Positions 1 to 5,777 of a stretch of 9,081 bases of DNA are shown here, one piece after another. The notes beneath the pieces were generated by a model. The model saw only the letters and a program-made list of their open reading frames with translations. It was not told the DNA's origin and searched no databases. The stretch comes from JAUREX01 sp044356825. Its GTDB lineage: Bacteria; Pseudomonadota; Alphaproteobacteria; Rhodobacterales; Rhodobacteraceae. A program made the translations under genes and the position numbers. The first letter of the stretch is position 1. Every line of letters begins with the position of its first letter. The stretch is from the NCBI GenBank assembly GCA_044356825.1, contig JBIKVM010000121.1, positions 1 to 9,081 of the forward strand. The letters are read 5' to 3'.

Positions 1-504
1 GTGGTGATCGAATTCGACGGAGAGGCCGTGCCGAATACCCGAGAACTGGTGCGCCGCGTCGGCGAATCCGAGGTCGGCAGCACGGTTCCCGTCGTCGTGC
101 TGCGCGAAGGAGAGCGCACGACACTCATGATCACGCTCGGTCGGCGCGAGACCGCCGAAGCGACCGCATCCGAGGTGACCTCGCCCGAAGCGCCCGCCCC
201 GGCCGAGCGGGTTCTCCTGGGCATGACCTTGCGCAGCCCGACGGCCGAGGATCGCACCGCCCTCGGCCTGACCGAGGACGCGCGCGGGCTTGTGGTCGTG
301 GCTGTCGACGAAACCTCCGAGGCCTTCGCCAAGGGGCTGCGCCCGGGCGATTTCGTTACCGAGGCCGGCCAGCAGGTGCTGTCGGTTCCCGACGATCTTG
401 CCGCCCGGATCGACGAAGCGCGCGCCGCAGGGCGCAAGTCGCTGCTCATCCTCATCCGGCGCGAGGGGGATCCGCGCTTCGTGGCCTTCGGGATCGACGG
501 CTGA
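1..504 (+). CDS. HtrA/Do-family periplasmic serine protease, C-terminal PDZ part (5' end outside window)
   Basis: The window opens inside this reading frame, so the catalytic trypsin-like domain and the true start lie upstream; the GTG at base 1 is an internal codon. The 167 visible residues begin in the last half of a first PDZ domain (VVIEFDGEAV at residues 1-10, VVVLREGERTTLMITLGRR at about 31-49). An Ala/Pro/Glu-rich linker follows (about 50-70), then a second PDZ domain (about 71-160) with the usual GLRPGDFVTEAGQQVLSVPDDL stretch split across residues 112-133. Two PDZ domains with this linker are typical of DegP/DegQ/MucD proteases, which degrade or refold misfolded envelope proteins in the periplasm. 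The PDZ domains bind substrate tails and control assembly. Without the His-Asp-Ser part I cannot separate DegP from DegQ or confirm activity. A strong hairpin follows the stop. Confidence 0.85.
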   Translation: MVIEFDGEAVPNTRELVRRVGESEVGSTVPVVVLREGERTTLMITLGRRETAEATASEVTSPEAPAPAERVLLGMTLRSPTAEDRTALGLTEDARGLVVVAVDETSEAFAKGLRPGDFVTEAGQQVLSVPDDLAARIDEARAAGRKSLLILIRREGDPRFVAFGIDG

Positions 505-507
505 TCG

Positions 508-551
508 GCCCTTCACCGCGTCCGGGGTCTGGCAAACCCCGGACGAAGGGC
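508..551 (+). terminator. Long imperfect hairpin after the protease gene, terminator-like
   Basis: A perfect 10-bp stem (CGTCCGGGGT at 519-528 with ACCCCGGACG at 536-545) closes a 7-base loop. It extends outward through a 5-base left bulge into 6 more pairs (GCCCTT at 508-513 with AAGGGC at 546-551). It begins 4 bp after the protease stop and ends 37 bp before the ferredoxin start. Only TT follows the stem, so it is not a textbook intrinsic terminator. It may terminate weakly, protect the upstream mRNA 3' end, or act as an attenuator ahead of the ferredoxin gene. Confidence 0.55.
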
Positions 552-588
552 TTACACGGTTGCAGACAGGGCCAGTATCGAGGACAGC

Positions 589-912
589 ATGGCACGCATC
601 ACCTATGTCGAGTTCGGCGGCAAGGCGCATGAGATCGAGGTCTCTGACGGTCTGACCGTCATGGAAGGGGCGCGTGACAACGCGATCCCCGGCATCGAGG
701 CCGATTGCGGCGGCGCCTGCGCCTGCTCTACCTGCCACGTCTATGTCGCGCCCGAATGGGTCGATCGGCTGCCCCCGCGCGAGGCGATGGAGTCCGACAT
801 GCTCGATTTCGCCTATCATCCCGACCCGGTGCGCTCGCGCCTGACCTGCCAGCTCAAGGTCACCCCCGCGCTCGACGGCCTCGTCGTCCACATGCCCGAA
901 CGCCAGATCTGA
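589..912 (+). CDS. fdxE: [2Fe-2S] ferredoxin of the FdVI / adrenodoxin-putidaredoxin type
   Basis: This is a small soluble one-electron carrier of 107 residues. The cluster ligands are Cys40, Cys46, Cys49 and Cys87, in the pattern DCGGACACSTCH (39-50) plus LTCQLK (85-90), which is the vertebrate/bacterial adrenodoxin-type spacing. The segments GLTVMEGARDN (21-31), MLDFAYHPDP (71-80) and the end DGLVVHMPERQI closely match ferredoxin VI (fdxE) of Rhodobacter capsulatus as I remember it. The extra Cys44 is also present there. Members serve cytochrome P450s, Fe-S cluster biogenesis or other mono-oxygenases; the exact partner here is not visible. The ATG is preceded by GAGGA at 580-584, 4 bases upstream. 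The gene ends 5 bp before the stop of the convergent SH3 gene. The family call is very sure; the symbol rests on similarity to FdVI. Confidence 0.93.
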   Translation: MARITYVEFGGKAHEIEVSDGLTVMEGARDNAIPGIEADCGGACACSTCHVYVAPEWVDRLPPREAMESDMLDFAYHPDPVRSRLTCQLKVTPALDGLVVHMPERQI

Positions 913-917
913 CGGCG

Positions 918-1595
918 CTACTCGATCACCTCGTCCGCCGTCACGCCCCAAATCGCGGTCTTGCGCACCCAGCCGCGCCCGCCATCGGTGGAGATCCGGC
1001 ACCAGTCTGGCGTGCACGACAGGATGCGTCCGATTACCCCGGCCTCGAGCCGCGCCAGAAGGCGCGACGCCTCGTTGCCCTCGGCGCGCATGTCGGCCAG
1101 CGGGACAATCACGATCGTGCTGCGCGTGCCCGATAGCAGCGCGTAGTGCACCCATCCGCCGACACCGTCCGCATCCTCCACGCGACGCCAGTTCTCGTAT
1201 TCCGCGGTGATGCGCAGGGGCATGCCGGGGCGGGTGAAAACCCAGTCGATGCGGTGCGCGAGGCTTGGTCCGCGCCGGGCGTTGCCCTCGGCCGTCTTGA
1301 GCGAAACAAAGCGCGGCAGCGGCAGGTTCGTCACCGCACCGCGTGTCGGCGCAGCGAGGGTCGGCTCGGGCAGGGGCGCTGCAGGTAGCGCGACGGCGGG
1401 GGCCGGGACCTGCTCGACCGACTCAGGCGCTTCGGGCGTATTGTCGGCCGCTGGCGCTTCGGCATCGACCTGCGTGGGCGGCGTGGGGCGCGGTGGCGGA
1501 ACGGGGATCGATTGCCCCTGCGCCGAGGCCGCTGCTACGGCGAGTTGCGCAACCACCATTGCGAGGAGGACGGTCCTGCCGATCCAGCGCGCCAT
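918..1595 (-). CDS. Secreted bacterial SH3-domain protein (DUF1058/COG3807-like)
   Basis: This 225-residue protein has a classical signal peptide: MARWIGR, a hydrophobic stretch TVLLAMVVAQLAVAAA, and an AxA cleavage site after Ala25 (ASA|QG). A Pro/Ala/Glu-rich spacer (about 28-92) follows. The C-terminal part carries two SH3-like repeats, about 95-165 (NARRGPS, then NWRRVEDADGVGGWVH) and about 166-216 (SCTPDWCRISTDGGRGWVRK). The GWV motifs are typical of bacterial SH3 folds that bind peptidoglycan or periplasmic partners. Cys194 and Cys199 could form a disulfide. I chose the ATG at 1595 because AGGG lies 6 bases upstream and the signal peptide starts cleanly. In-frame ATGs at 1619 and 1634 are possible and would only lengthen the n-region. 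Its molecular role is unknown. Relatives are sometimes mislabelled as aspartyl-tRNA synthetase. Confidence 0.85.
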   Translation of the reverse strand: MARWIGRTVLLAMVVAQLAVAAASAQGQSIPVPPPRPTPPTQVDAEAPAADNTPEAPESVEQVPAPAVALPAAPLPEPTLAAPTRGAVTNLPLPRFVSLKTAEGNARRGPSLAHRIDWVFTRPGMPLRITAEYENWRRVEDADGVGGWVHYALLSGTRSTIVIVPLADMRAEGNEASRLLARLEAGVIGRILSCTPDWCRISTDGGRGWVRKTAIWGVTADEVIE

Positions 1596-1705
1596 ACTGC
1601 GCCCTGTTCCCTGCGTCATGGGTCGATCCGACATCTTGCGTGCCTGTCCTGCGGTCTTGTCCGACGTCTTGTTGCGCGGTTTGCGACGCGCCGCTTGTGC
1701 CGCGC

Positions 1706-1717
1706 GCAAAGCTTTGC
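1706..1717. promoter_or_regulatory. 12-bp perfect palindrome in the divergent intergenic region
   Basis: GCAAAGCTTTGC is a perfect inverted repeat with an AT-rich centre, lying in the 168-bp gap (1596-1763) between the SH3 gene and the 2-hydroxyacid dehydrogenase. Its position 46 bp before the dehydrogenase start would suit an operator serving either gene. I see no convincing -35/-10 pair nearby on either strand, and one short palindrome can arise by chance, so this is only a candidate. Confidence 0.25.
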
Positions 1718-1763
1718 CAACCTGCCAGAAAGGGCACGTCAGGGGAAGTGCGGGAGGGCGGAA

Positions 1764-2750
1764 ATGTCGGGTCGCAGGCTCAATGTGGTGGTGACGCGGC
1801 GTCTGCCCGAAGCGGTCGAGACGCGGATGAAGGAGCTATTCGACGTCCAGTTGCGCGATCCCGACACGCCGATGGATCGCGCCGAACTCGTGCAGGCGAT
1901 GCAAGGCGCGGATGTGCTGGTGCCCTGCGTCGGCGATCAGATCGACGCGGGGCTGATCGGGCAGGCGGGCGAGCGGCTGAAGCTCATCGCGAACTATGGG
2001 GCGGGGGTCGACCATATCGACGTCGCGACCGCCCGCCAGCGCGGGATCCTCGTGTCGAACACGCCGGGCGTGCTGAGCGAGGACACCGCCGACATGACGG
2101 TGGCGCTGATGCTCGCGGTGCTGCGGCGCATCCCCGAGGGGATGGCCGAGATGCAGGCGGGCGAATGGCGCGGCTGGTCGCCGATGGCGCATCTGGGGCG
2201 GCGGATCGGGGGGCGGCGGCTCGGCATCCTCGGGATGGGGCGGATCGGGCAGGCGGTGGCGCGGCGGGCACGCGCCTTCGGGATGCAGATCCACTATCAC
2301 AACCGCCGCCGCCTGCGCCCCGAGGTCGAGGCCGAGCACGAGGCGACCTGGTGGGAGAGTCTCGACCAGATGATCGCGCGGATGGATGTGATCTCGGTCA
2401 ACTGCTCGCATACGCCCTCGACCTTCCATCTGCTGAACGCGCGGCGGCTGAAACTCCTGAAACCCTCGGCCGTCATCGTCAACACCTCGCGCGGCGAGGT
2501 CATCGACGAGAACGCGCTGACGCGCGGCCTGCGCGCGGGCGAGATCGCGGGCGCGGGCCTCGATGTCTATGAGCGCGGGACCGAGGCGAACCCGCGCCTT
2601 CGCGCGCTGCCCAATGTCGTGCTGTTGCCGCACATGGGCTCGGCCACGCTCGAGGGGCGCATCGAGATGGGCGAGAAGGTCATCCTCAACATCAAGACCT
2701 TCGCCGATGGTCACCGGCCGCCCGATCAGGTCGTGCCCGGGATGCTCTGA
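1764..2750 (+). CDS. D-isomer-specific 2-hydroxyacid dehydrogenase (glyoxylate/hydroxypyruvate reductase-like)
   Basis: This 328-residue cytosolic enzyme should reduce a 2-oxoacid such as glyoxylate or hydroxypyruvate to the D-2-hydroxyacid. It has the substrate loop NYGAGVDHID (77-86), the dinucleotide motif GMGRIG (157-162), the catalytic Arg243 in NTSRGEVID, and the catalytic His290 in LLPHMGSAT. After the second Rossmann strand there is Asn-Arg-Arg-Arg (180-183) instead of an acidic residue, which favours NADP(H). The catalytic Glu normally seen two residues after DVxE (DVFEREP type) is Gly272 here; Glu270 and Glu274 flank it. The ATG at 1764 has GGGAGG at 1752-1757, 6 bases upstream. The tail EMGEKVILNIKTF...PP is typical of alphaproteobacterial members. 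The stop is 1 bp before the dehalogenase-like gene, so the two probably form one operon. Confidence 0.92.
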   Translation: MSGRRLNVVVTRRLPEAVETRMKELFDVQLRDPDTPMDRAELVQAMQGADVLVPCVGDQIDAGLIGQAGERLKLIANYGAGVDHIDVATARQRGILVSNTPGVLSEDTADMTVALMLAVLRRIPEGMAEMQAGEWRGWSPMAHLGRRIGGRRLGILGMGRIGQAVARRARAFGMQIHYHNRRRLRPEVEAEHEATWWESLDQMIARMDVISVNCSHTPSTFHLLNARRLKLLKPSAVIVNTSRGEVIDENALTRGLRAGEIAGAGLDVYERGTEANPRLRALPNVVLLPHMGSATLEGRIEMGEKVILNIKTFADGHRPPDQVVPGML

Positions 2751-2751
2751 G

Positions 2752-3645
2752 GTGGCGCCCGTCATCGCGGGTTTTGCCCGCCGCCGCGTCGATTGCGGCG
2801 AGGTCGCGCTGTCGGTGCAGGAGGCGGGGCAGGGCGCGCCGCTCGTGCTCTTGCACGGCTTTCCGCAGAACGGAATGTGCTGGGGGGCCGTCGCGCCGGC
2901 CTTCGCGCGGCGCTTTCGCGTGATCGTGCCGGACCTGCGCGGCTATGGCGCCTCGGACGCGCCCGCCGACGATGCCGCGCACCGCGCCTATGCCAAGCGC
3001 ACCATGGCGCGCGACATCTGCGGGCTGCTCGATGCCCTCGGGATCGGGCGCGCGATGGTGCTCGGCCATGATCGGGGCGCGCGCGTCGCCTATCGCCTGG
3101 CGCTCGACCATCCGGGGCGGGTGAATCGCCTCGGGATCATCGAGATCGCGCCGACGGCCGAATACTGGCGCGCCTGGGGGCCCGAGATGGCGCTGGCGGC
3201 CTGGCACTGGACCTTTCTGGCGCAGCCCGCGCCGCTGCCCGAACGGATGATCGGCGCGGACCCCGCCGCCTATGCGGACTGGACGCTCGCGGCCTGGTCG
3301 GGGACGCGTGACCTCTCGACCTTCGCGGCCGAGGCCCTCGCGAGCTATCGCGCGCAGATGGCCGATCCGGCGCGGCTCAGTGCCATGTGCGCCGACTATC
3401 GCGCCGGCGCCACCACGGACCGCGCCGACGACGAGGCCGATCTGGCCGCCGGGCGGCGCATCGCGGCGCCGCTCCATTTCCTGTGGGGGCGGCACGGCTT
3501 TCCGGCCCGCACGGGCGATCCCGCCGGCATCTGGCGCCGCTGGGCCGTCGAGGTCAGCGATACGCCGGTCGAGGCCGGGCATTTCGTGATGGAAGAGGCC
3601 CCGCAGGCGGTGCTCGATGCCTTCATGCCGCACTTCGGCGGCTGA
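2752..3645 (+). CDS. Alpha/beta hydrolase, haloacetate (fluoroacetate) dehalogenase-like
   Basis: This 297-residue hydrolase aligns end to end, from memory, with fluoroacetate dehalogenase RPA1163 of Rhodopseudomonas palustris at a constant offset of three residues. Visible counterparts are HGFPQN (35-40), the nucleophile Asp107 in GHDRGAR, carboxylate-binding Arg108 and Arg111, halide-pocket His152, Trp153 and Tyr216, pocket Trp182, and catalytic His277 in EAGHF. The acid of the triad is Glu131 (IIEIAP) where RPA1163 has Asp134. An Asp nucleophile points to a dehalogenase or epoxide hydrolase, not a Ser esterase; the His-Trp-Tyr set favours dehalogenase. The expected reaction is a 2-haloacid plus water giving a 2-hydroxyacid plus halide. 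The GTG start at 2752 lies 1 bp after the preceding stop. It has little Shine-Dalgarno and probably relies on translational coupling. The true substrate is not proven. Confidence 0.85.
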   Translation: MAPVIAGFARRRVDCGEVALSVQEAGQGAPLVLLHGFPQNGMCWGAVAPAFARRFRVIVPDLRGYGASDAPADDAAHRAYAKRTMARDICGLLDALGIGRAMVLGHDRGARVAYRLALDHPGRVNRLGIIEIAPTAEYWRAWGPEMALAAWHWTFLAQPAPLPERMIGADPAAYADWTLAAWSGTRDLSTFAAEALASYRAQMADPARLSAMCADYRAGATTDRADDEADLAAGRRIAAPLHFLWGRHGFPARTGDPAGIWRRWAVEVSDTPVEAGHFVMEEAPQAVLDAFMPHFGG

Positions 3646-3651
3646 GCGCGG

Positions 3652-4758
3652 TCATCTCAGGCCGAAAAAACCTTCAAGATCTGACAGATGCGCGTTGATC
3701 ATCGCGTCAAACCGCGCGTCGGGCTGGCGCGCGGCCAGCGTCGCCGCCAGCGGATCGGGCGCCGCGATGGCCGATCCCGCCATCTCGGCCAGCACCGCAT
3801 GGCCGCAAAAGGGCACATAGGCCTCGGAATAGCCCCCCTCGTGCAGCATCGCGACCCGCCCGCCGCAGAGGTGATCGGCCGCATCGAGGGTGCGGCGCGC
3901 GAGCTGGGCGAAGGTCTCGGCCGTCGCGAGCATCCGCCCCAGCGGATCGACGGCGGCCGCGTCATAGCCGCAGGCAACCAAGATCGCGTCGGGCCGAAAG
4001 CGCGTCAGCGCCGGGATCACGAGCCGCTCGAAGGCCGCGAGATAGCCCCGATGCCCCGTCCCCGGCGGCAGCGGGATGTTGAGGTTGGCCCCGAGCCCCG
4101 CCCCCTCGCCCCGGACCGAGGCATGGCCCGTGTCGGTCGGATAGTTGCGGTCCTGATGCAGGCTGATCGTCAGAACATCCGGGTCGGCGGCATAGATCGC
4201 CTCGGTCCCGTTGCCGTGGTGGACGTCCCAGTCGATGACCGCGACGCGCAGGCCGGGCGTATGCGCGCGCGCGGCCTCGATCGCGATGGCGCCGTTGGCG
4301 AGCAGGCAGAACCCGTTCGGCCGGTCGGGCAGGCAGTGATGCCCGGGCGGGCGCGTCAGCGCATAGGCGTTGCGCGCCCGCCCCGTCAGCACCCGCGCGA
4401 GCGCCTCGATCCCGAGGCCCGCCGAGAGCGCCGCGATCTCGTAGCCGCCCCGGCCGAAGGGCGCGCGTGGCCCGAGTTCGCCCCCGCCCGCATCCGAGAG
4501 CGCCTTGAACCGCGCGAGATAGTCGGCCGGATGGACGCGCCGCAGATCCTCGGTCGTCGCGGGATCGGCGCCAGTTGCATCGAGTTCGCGCAGAAGGCCC
4601 GTCACCTCGATCAGGTTGCGCAGCCGCCGCTTCGTCTCGGGGTTCTCGGGCAGCCCGCCCGCCATGGGCTGCACGAGGTCGCCCGCCGGCAGGGTGAAGG
4701 CATAATTGCCCCCCGCATGCCAGAAGACGCGCTCATCGCAGAGAAAGGCCGTTTTCAT
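3652..4758 (-). CDS. Class II histone-deacetylase-like amidohydrolase (HDAC family)
   Basis: This 368-residue zinc deacetylase is close in length and motifs to the bacterial histone deacetylase-like amidohydrolase HDAH (369 residues). The active-site pair His140-His141 lies in PPGHH. The zinc ligands are Asp178 and His180 (DWDVHHGNGT, 176-185) and Asp266 (CGYDA). The transition-state Tyr310 lies in EGGY. The family removes acetyl or acyl groups from lysine side chains or small amines. Acetylpolyamine hydrolase activity is an alternative that sequence alone cannot exclude. The ATG at 4758 overlaps the glucokinase stop as ATGA, and the protein then starts MKTAFLCDERVFWHAGG, matching relatives. 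An in-frame ATG at 4785 would add nine residues inside glucokinase and is less likely. The gene ends 6 bp from the convergent dehalogenase-like gene. No signal peptide is seen. Confidence 0.93.
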   Translation of the reverse strand: MKTAFLCDERVFWHAGGNYAFTLPAGDLVQPMAGGLPENPETKRRLRNLIEVTGLLRELDATGADPATTEDLRRVHPADYLARFKALSDAGGGELGPRAPFGRGGYEIAALSAGLGIEALARVLTGRARNAYALTRPPGHHCLPDRPNGFCLLANGAIAIEAARAHTPGLRVAVIDWDVHHGNGTEAIYAADPDVLTISLHQDRNYPTDTGHASVRGEGAGLGANLNIPLPPGTGHRGYLAAFERLVIPALTRFRPDAILVACGYDAAAVDPLGRMLATAETFAQLARRTLDAADHLCGGRVAMLHEGGYSEAYVPFCGHAVLAEMAGSAIAAPDPLAATLAARQPDARFDAMINAHLSDLEGFFGLR

Positions 4759-5669
4759 GCGGGGGCGGAGAGAAGGCGCGCGCATCCCGCAAGGGCGGCC
4801 GCATCGGCGGTGATGAGCGAGACGGGCACGCGCGCCAGCCCCTCGACGATCGGGTGGGGGCGGGCGAAGCCCTGCGCGAAGGCATCGCCCAACCCGGTCG
4901 CGACCAGCCCCCGCATCACCCCGCCCGCGAAATGCACCCCCGAAAGCGGCATGAACGCGAGCACCAGATCGCGTGCGAGTTCGGCGACGAGCCCGAGATA
5001 GGCCGCGAGCACATGGGCAGGCGCGCCGTCGGGGCCGCTCAGCGCGGCCTCGGCCGAGGCGAAGTCGCGGCCCGAGGCGCGACTTGCGAATGCCGCGAAA
5101 CCCCGGCCCGAGAAAAGTTCCTCGACCGTCGGAAACTCCGCCGGGTTTACCCCTAGGCCCTCGAGTCGGGCGGCGAGCGCCGCCGACAGCCCGACATGGC
5201 CGTATTCCGCCTCGGCCACGATGTCGGGCGCGATCACGAGGCTCACGTTGAAGCCCGTGCCGATGCCGACGATCAGCGATTGCCCGTTGCCGCGCGCCCT
5301 GACCGGCCCCGCGACGAGCGGAGCGAGATCGCCCTCCGCCAGCACCGGCAGCGCATGGCCGAGCGCGCGCAGATCGTTGACAAGCCGCACCTCCGCCCCG
5401 CCCAGATCGGCCGAGAGGCGGTCGGCGTCAAAGGCCCAATCAAGATTCGTCAGCCGCGCCACCCGCCCCGTCACCGGCCCCGCGATCGCCACGACAAGCG
5501 CGCGCACCCGCTCTCCGCCCCACTCGGCGACATGCGCCGCGATCAGGGCGCGAAAATCCGGGAATTCGGCGTTGCGATAGCGCCGGACCGAGTCCGGATC
5601 GACCCGGCCGTCGCGCGCACGCCCGAGCCGGGCGTTGGTTCCTCCGATATCGGCGACGATGTCGATCAT
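4755..5669 (-). CDS. glk: Glucokinase (Glk family)
   Basis: This 304-residue enzyme of the bacterial Glk family phosphorylates glucose with ATP to glucose-6-phosphate, feeding the Entner-Doudoroff and pentose phosphate routes. The N-terminus MIDIVADIGGTNARLG carries the phosphate-binding loop. The sugar-binding and catalytic residues appear as Asn98-Asp99 (LVNDL), Glu155 and His158 (EYGHV), and Glu183 in TVEELFSGRGF. GIGTGFN (135-141) and FAGGVMRG (247-254) are the later nucleotide-binding motifs. Position 156 is Tyr where E. coli Glk has Gly (EGGH); this is a variation near the sugar site. The ATG at 5669 is preferred because the family starts just before the DIGGTN loop; an upstream in-frame start at 5705 would add 12 unlike residues. 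No regulatory domain is present. The gene overlaps the downstream deacetylase gene by four bases. Confidence 0.92.
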   Translation of the reverse strand: MIDIVADIGGTNARLGRARDGRVDPDSVRRYRNAEFPDFRALIAAHVAEWGGERVRALVVAIAGPVTGRVARLTNLDWAFDADRLSADLGGAEVRLVNDLRALGHALPVLAEGDLAPLVAGPVRARGNGQSLIVGIGTGFNVSLVIAPDIVAEAEYGHVGLSAALAARLEGLGVNPAEFPTVEELFSGRGFAAFASRASGRDFASAEAALSGPDGAPAHVLAAYLGLVAELARDLVLAFMPLSGVHFAGGVMRGLVATGLGDAFAQGFARPHPIVEGLARVPVSLITADAAALAGCARLLSAPA

Positions 5670-5735
5670 GCCCGTTCGTTCCGTTGGGGTGGCGCGAGTA
5701 ACCACTGCCCGCCCCCCGAAGGCAAGGGGATTTGA

Positions 5736-5767
5736 CCGCGCCCGCCTGACGCATGCTGCGGGCGCGG
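5736..5767 (-). terminator. GC-rich hairpin after the FAD-linked dehydrogenase gene
   Basis: A perfect 10-bp stem (CCGCGCCCGC at 5736-5745 with GCGGGCGCGG at 5758-5767) encloses a 12-base loop. On the - strand it starts 10 bases past the dehydrogenase stop and is followed by TCAAATCCCC, so it lacks a real T-run. It separates the dehydrogenase from glucokinase and suggests glucokinase has its own promoter in 5670-5735. I could not find a good promoter match there. Confidence 0.45.
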
Positions 5768-5777
5768 CTGCCGCCCC

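Noticed and set aside
704..732. Extra cysteine (Cys44) in the ferredoxin cluster loop as an unusual ligand
   Set aside because: The FdVI family has the same ACAC pattern; the four standard ligands are all present.
1343..2572. Long + strand open frame overlapping the SH3 gene and the dehydrogenase
   Set aside because: It is rich in Arg, Ala and Gly with no domain, and it runs across a gene on the other strand and out of frame with the dehydrogenase. High GC alone gives such open frames.
1836..2765. 309-codon - strand open frame opposite the dehydrogenase
   Set aside because: It is an His/Arg/Pro-rich antisense shadow with no ribosome binding site or recognisable fold.
2692..3633. 313-codon - strand open frame opposite the dehalogenase-like gene
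   Set aside because: It is antisense to a gene with a conserved active site, and its composition is that of a GC-driven shadow.
3688..5001. 437-codon + strand open frame opposite the deacetylase and glucokinase
   Set aside because: It is antisense to two genes with complete active sites, and its translation is Arg/Gly-rich with no motif.
5670..5735. Possible glucokinase promoter (TTGCCT at 5725-5720 on the - strand)
   Set aside because: The matching -10 position reads TTACTC, too far from consensus to call.
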